6,126 nucleotides of DNA. Source: Thermaurantimonas sp046299575. Its GTDB lineage: Bacteria; Bacteroidota; Bacteroidia; Flavobacteriales; Schleiferiaceae. Positions 4,646 to 6,126 of this stretch are shown one piece after another (position 1 is the first letter of the stretch; each line of letters opens with the position of its first letter). The notes below the pieces were generated by a model, which was not told the origin of the DNA, ran no database searches, and saw only the letters and a list, made by a program, of their open reading frames with translations. The position numbers were made by a program, and so were the translations under genes. Location of the stretch: positions 1-6,126 of the forward strand of contig NZ_JBKBHX010000012.1 of assembly GCF_046299575.1 (NCBI RefSeq). The letters run 5' to 3'.

Positions 4646-5827
4646 ATGAATAAACTCAAAGTCCTCACCGTCGTTGGCACCCGTCCAGAGATTATCCGCC
4701 TCTCTCGCGTCATGGCAGCCCTCGACGCATCCGAAGCCATTAAGCACATCACCGTCCATACCGGCCAGAATTACGATTATGAGCTTAATCAGATCTTTTA
4801 TGAAGACTTAGAGATTAGAAAGCCGGACTATTTCCTCAATGCAGCCGGAGAAACTCCTTCGGCCACCATTGGTCAGATTTTAATCAACATTGATCCCATA
4901 CTCGAAAAAGAAAAGCCCGACGCCTTCCTGGTATTGGGCGATACCAATTCTTGCCTCTGTGCCATTCCGGCAAAAAAAAGACATATACCTATATTTCATA
5001 TGGAGGCAGGTAACCGTTGTTTCGACCAGCGCGTTCCGGAAGAAACCAACCGCAAGATTGTAGACCATATTTCCGATATCAACCTCACCTACAGTAGTAT
5101 AGCCCGGGAATATCTGCTGCGCGAAGGACTTCCGCCCGATCGGGTCATAAAGACGGGTAGCCCCATGTATGAGGTCCTGCATCATTATATGCCAAAGATC
5201 ATGGCCTCTGATGTACTGACACGTTTTGGCCTCGAAAAAGGAAAATATTTCGTCGTCTCTGCCCACCGTGAGGAAAACATTAACAGCGAGAAAAATTTTA
5301 AAGGATTAATTAATTCATTGAATCTCATCGCCGAAAAATATGGCTATCGCATCATTGTCTCAACGCATCCTCGTACCCGAAAAAAGTTAGAAGAGTTTCA
5401 AGGGCAAAACAAAAGTATAACGACAAAAGACAAAAGTGAAAAAGATGGGTATGCTTTGCATCCATTGATTGAATGGCAGAAACCATTAGGTTTCTCCGAT
5501 TACAACGCACTGCAGATCAATGCCTTCGCCGTCCTCTCCGACTCTGGCACCATCTCAGAGGAATCCTCCATCATGAATTTTCGTGCCCTCAACATCCGCG
5601 AAGCCCACGAACGCCCCGAAGCCATGGAGGAAGCATCCGTGATGATGGTAGGCCTCAATCCCGAAAGGATTATGCAGGGCCTGGTTCAATTACAATACCA
5701 AAAAACAGGTAATGAAAGAAATTTCAGGCAAGTAAGCGACTACGCCATGCCCAATGTGAGTGAAAAAGTGGTTCGGATCATCCTTGCCTACAGCGATTAC
5801 GTAAGACGGGTGGTCTGGAGTGAATAA
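4646..5827 (+). CDS. fnlC: UDP-N-acetylglucosamine 2-epimerase family enzyme FnlC/CapG/WbjD, last step to UDP-L-FucNAc
   Basis: The 393-residue protein is a non-hydrolysing UDP-HexNAc 2-epimerase. Landmarks in order are VVGTRPEIIRLSRV (9-22), HTGQNYDYELNQIFY (38-52), LGDTNS (97-102, Asp99), HMEAGNRCFDQRVPEETNR (118-136, Glu120 and Glu132/133), SAHREENI (205-212, His207), SDSGTISEESS (298-308) and AHERPE (320-325). These match the catalytic acidic residues and His of WecB-type enzymes. The GNRCFDQRVPEE and MPNVSEKVVRIILAY wording points to the CapG/FnlC/WbjD branch, which epimerises C2 of UDP-2-acetamido-2,6-dideoxy-L-talose. It is roughly 15 residues longer than usual because of a lysine-rich insert at about 253-268, before LHPLIEWQKPLGF. 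ATG 4646 gives the normal N-terminus. WbpI is a less likely alternative. Confidence 0.95.
   Translation: MNKLKVLTVVGTRPEIIRLSRVMAALDASEAIKHITVHTGQNYDYELNQIFYEDLEIRKPDYFLNAAGETPSATIGQILINIDPILEKEKPDAFLVLGDTNSCLCAIPAKKRHIPIFHMEAGNRCFDQRVPEETNRKIVDHISDINLTYSSIAREYLLREGLPPDRVIKTGSPMYEVLHHYMPKIMASDVLTRFGLEKGKYFVVSAHREENINSEKNFKGLINSLNLIAEKYGYRIIVSTHPRTRKKLEEFQGQNKSITTKDKSEKDGYALHPLIEWQKPLGFSDYNALQINAFAVLSDSGTISEESSIMNFRALNIREAHERPEAMEEASVMMVGLNPERIMQGLVQLQYQKTGNERNFRQVSDYAMPNVSEKVVRIILAYSDYVRRVVWSE
5406..5446. repeat. acaaaag repeat tract inside fnlC, in frame
   Basis: Three exact copies of acaaaag (5409-5415, 5423-5429 and 5430-5436), followed by tgaaaaag, lie in a purine-rich stretch. It encodes the hydrophilic segment QNKSITTKDKSEKD between LEEF and the conserved LHPLIEW. 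Homologues as remembered go almost directly from the RTRK helix to this LHPL element, so the tract looks like an insertion that kept the frame. Confidence 0.55.
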
Positions 5828-5849
5828 CATAAGATACAGTTAGCTTAAC

Positions 5850-5906
5850 AAAGCCGGAGAACTTAACTCACACCATTATTTCTCCACTCTCCACACGGCT
5901 TTTTTT
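5850..5906 (+). terminator. Probable intrinsic terminator after fnlC
   Basis: AAAGCCG (5850-5856) pairs with CGGCTTT (5896-5902), and the stem can be extended by GAGA (5857-5860) with TCTC (5888-5891) across a small bulge. The stem runs into a seven-T tract (5900-5906). It lies 23 bp after the fnlC stop. The 27-nt loop is long for a classical terminator, and a second pairing of the ggagaa segment with ttctcc (5880-5885) is possible. This suggests that the fnl transcript ends here, at least partly. The rest of the gap (5907-5983) is A+T rich and has no clear promoter. Confidence 0.5.
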
Positions 5907-5983
5907 AAATTAATCCTTGATCTTACTCTTATCACTGTTACCCATAACTTAAAAGACTACAAATAACTTATTAATGTCAATTC

Positions 5984-5999
5984 TTGAATCTTTGAATCT
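5984..5999 (+). repeat. Perfect 8-bp tandem pair (ttgaatct) before fdtA
   Basis: The 8-mer ttgaatct occurs twice in immediate succession, ending 4 bp before the preferred ATG at 6004. The period equals that of the gtggaaaa and ctaccac tracts, although the sequence differs. It lies between two candidate in-frame start codons of the next gene. Confidence 0.6.
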
Positions 6000-6003
6000 C
6001 TCC

Positions 6004-6126
6004 ATGCCACAAATCATCCCTCTCCCCAAATTTGAAGACCCCCGCGGAAACCTCTCTTTCATCGAGGAATTTAAGCATATCCCCTTCAAAATCGAGCGTG
6101 TGTATTGGATCTACGACGTGCCCGGC
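6004..6126 (+). CDS. fdtA: FdtA-like dTDP-sugar 3,4-ketoisomerase (WxcM-type cupin), N-terminal part only
   Basis: The 41 visible residues read MPQIIPLPKFEDPRGNLSF, then IEEFKHIPFKIERVYWIYDVPG, and run off the window end. The D-P-R-G-N-L-(S/T)-F-I-E-E segment followed by I-x-R-V-Y-(W/Y)-I-Y-D-V-P-G is diagnostic of FdtA/QdtA-type cupins. These move the keto group of dTDP-4-keto-6-deoxyglucose from C4 to C3, ahead of transamination to Fuc3N or Qui3N sugars. The active-site His normally follows within a few residues (RGGHAHK) and is outside the window. An in-frame ATG at 5974 would add ten residues (MSILESLNLS), partly coded by the ttgaatct repeat; 6004 is preferred from family N-termini. Which of FdtA (Fuc3NAc) or QdtA (Qui3NAc) it is cannot be told here. 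Confidence 0.82.
   Translation, partial: MPQIIPLPKFEDPRGNLSFIEEFKHIPFKIERVYWIYDVPG

Noticed and set aside
5473..5712. Arg/Pro-rich frame inside fnlC on the + strand
   Set aside because: It overlaps the conserved C-terminal half of fnlC in another frame; its composition is a by-product of fnlC codons.

Overview
This window is part of a surface-polysaccharide (capsule, O-antigen or exopolysaccharide) nucleotide-sugar cluster. All recognisable genes are on the + strand. The organism is most likely a member of the Bacteroidota, perhaps Bacteroidales or Marinilabiliales. That is an inference from three things: start codons without clear Shine-Dalgarno sequences, the kind of degenerate short tandem repeats lying between genes, and the presence of GxxExxY and four-helix-bundle (S23-type) accessory genes, both common in that phylum.

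Layout. Positions 2-85 hold the last codons of a probable NAD-dependent sugar epimerase/dehydratase. Positions 114-692 encode a left-handed beta-helix N-acetyltransferase of the WbpD/WlbB type. A three-enzyme UDP-N-acetyl-L-fucosamine (UDP-L-FucNAc) module follows but is not contiguous: fnlA/capE/wbjB (755-1801), fnlB/capF/wbjC (2938-4092) and fnlC/capG/wbjD (4646-5827). Between fnlA and fnlB lie a small RmlC-like cupin gene (1938-2384, GTG start) and a broken GxxExxY gene (2402-2773). Between fnlB and fnlC lies a broken four-helix-bundle gene (4218-4588). After fnlC there is a terminator-like hairpin, and the window ends inside the start of an fdtA-type sugar 3,4-ketoisomerase (6004 onward).

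How the genes work together. FnlA dehydrates and epimerises UDP-GlcNAc to a 4-keto-6-deoxy L-sugar. FnlB epimerises at C3 with its cupin domain and reduces C4 with its SDR domain. FnlC epimerises C2 to give UDP-L-FucNAc. WbpD-type acetylation upstream and FdtA-type ketoisomerisation downstream belong to other sugars (GlcNAc3NAcA/ManNAc3NAcA type and dTDP-Fuc3NAc/Qui3NAc type), so the polysaccharide probably contains several rare amino sugars.

The most unusual signal is not a gene. Most junctions from fnlA onward carry degenerate 8-10 bp repeats: an aacactgtga type around the cupin, GxxExxY and fnlB genes; a gtggaaaa type before the four-helix-bundle gene with a related, inversely oriented type after it; and ttgaatct before fdtA. 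Repeats of the same style also appear in frame inside fnlB and fnlC, and they supply the start codon and the C-terminal tail of the cupin gene. Both accessory genes are decayed: two nonsense codons plus loss of the motif Tyr in one, and a frameshift plus a stop in the other. Both are bracketed by repeats.
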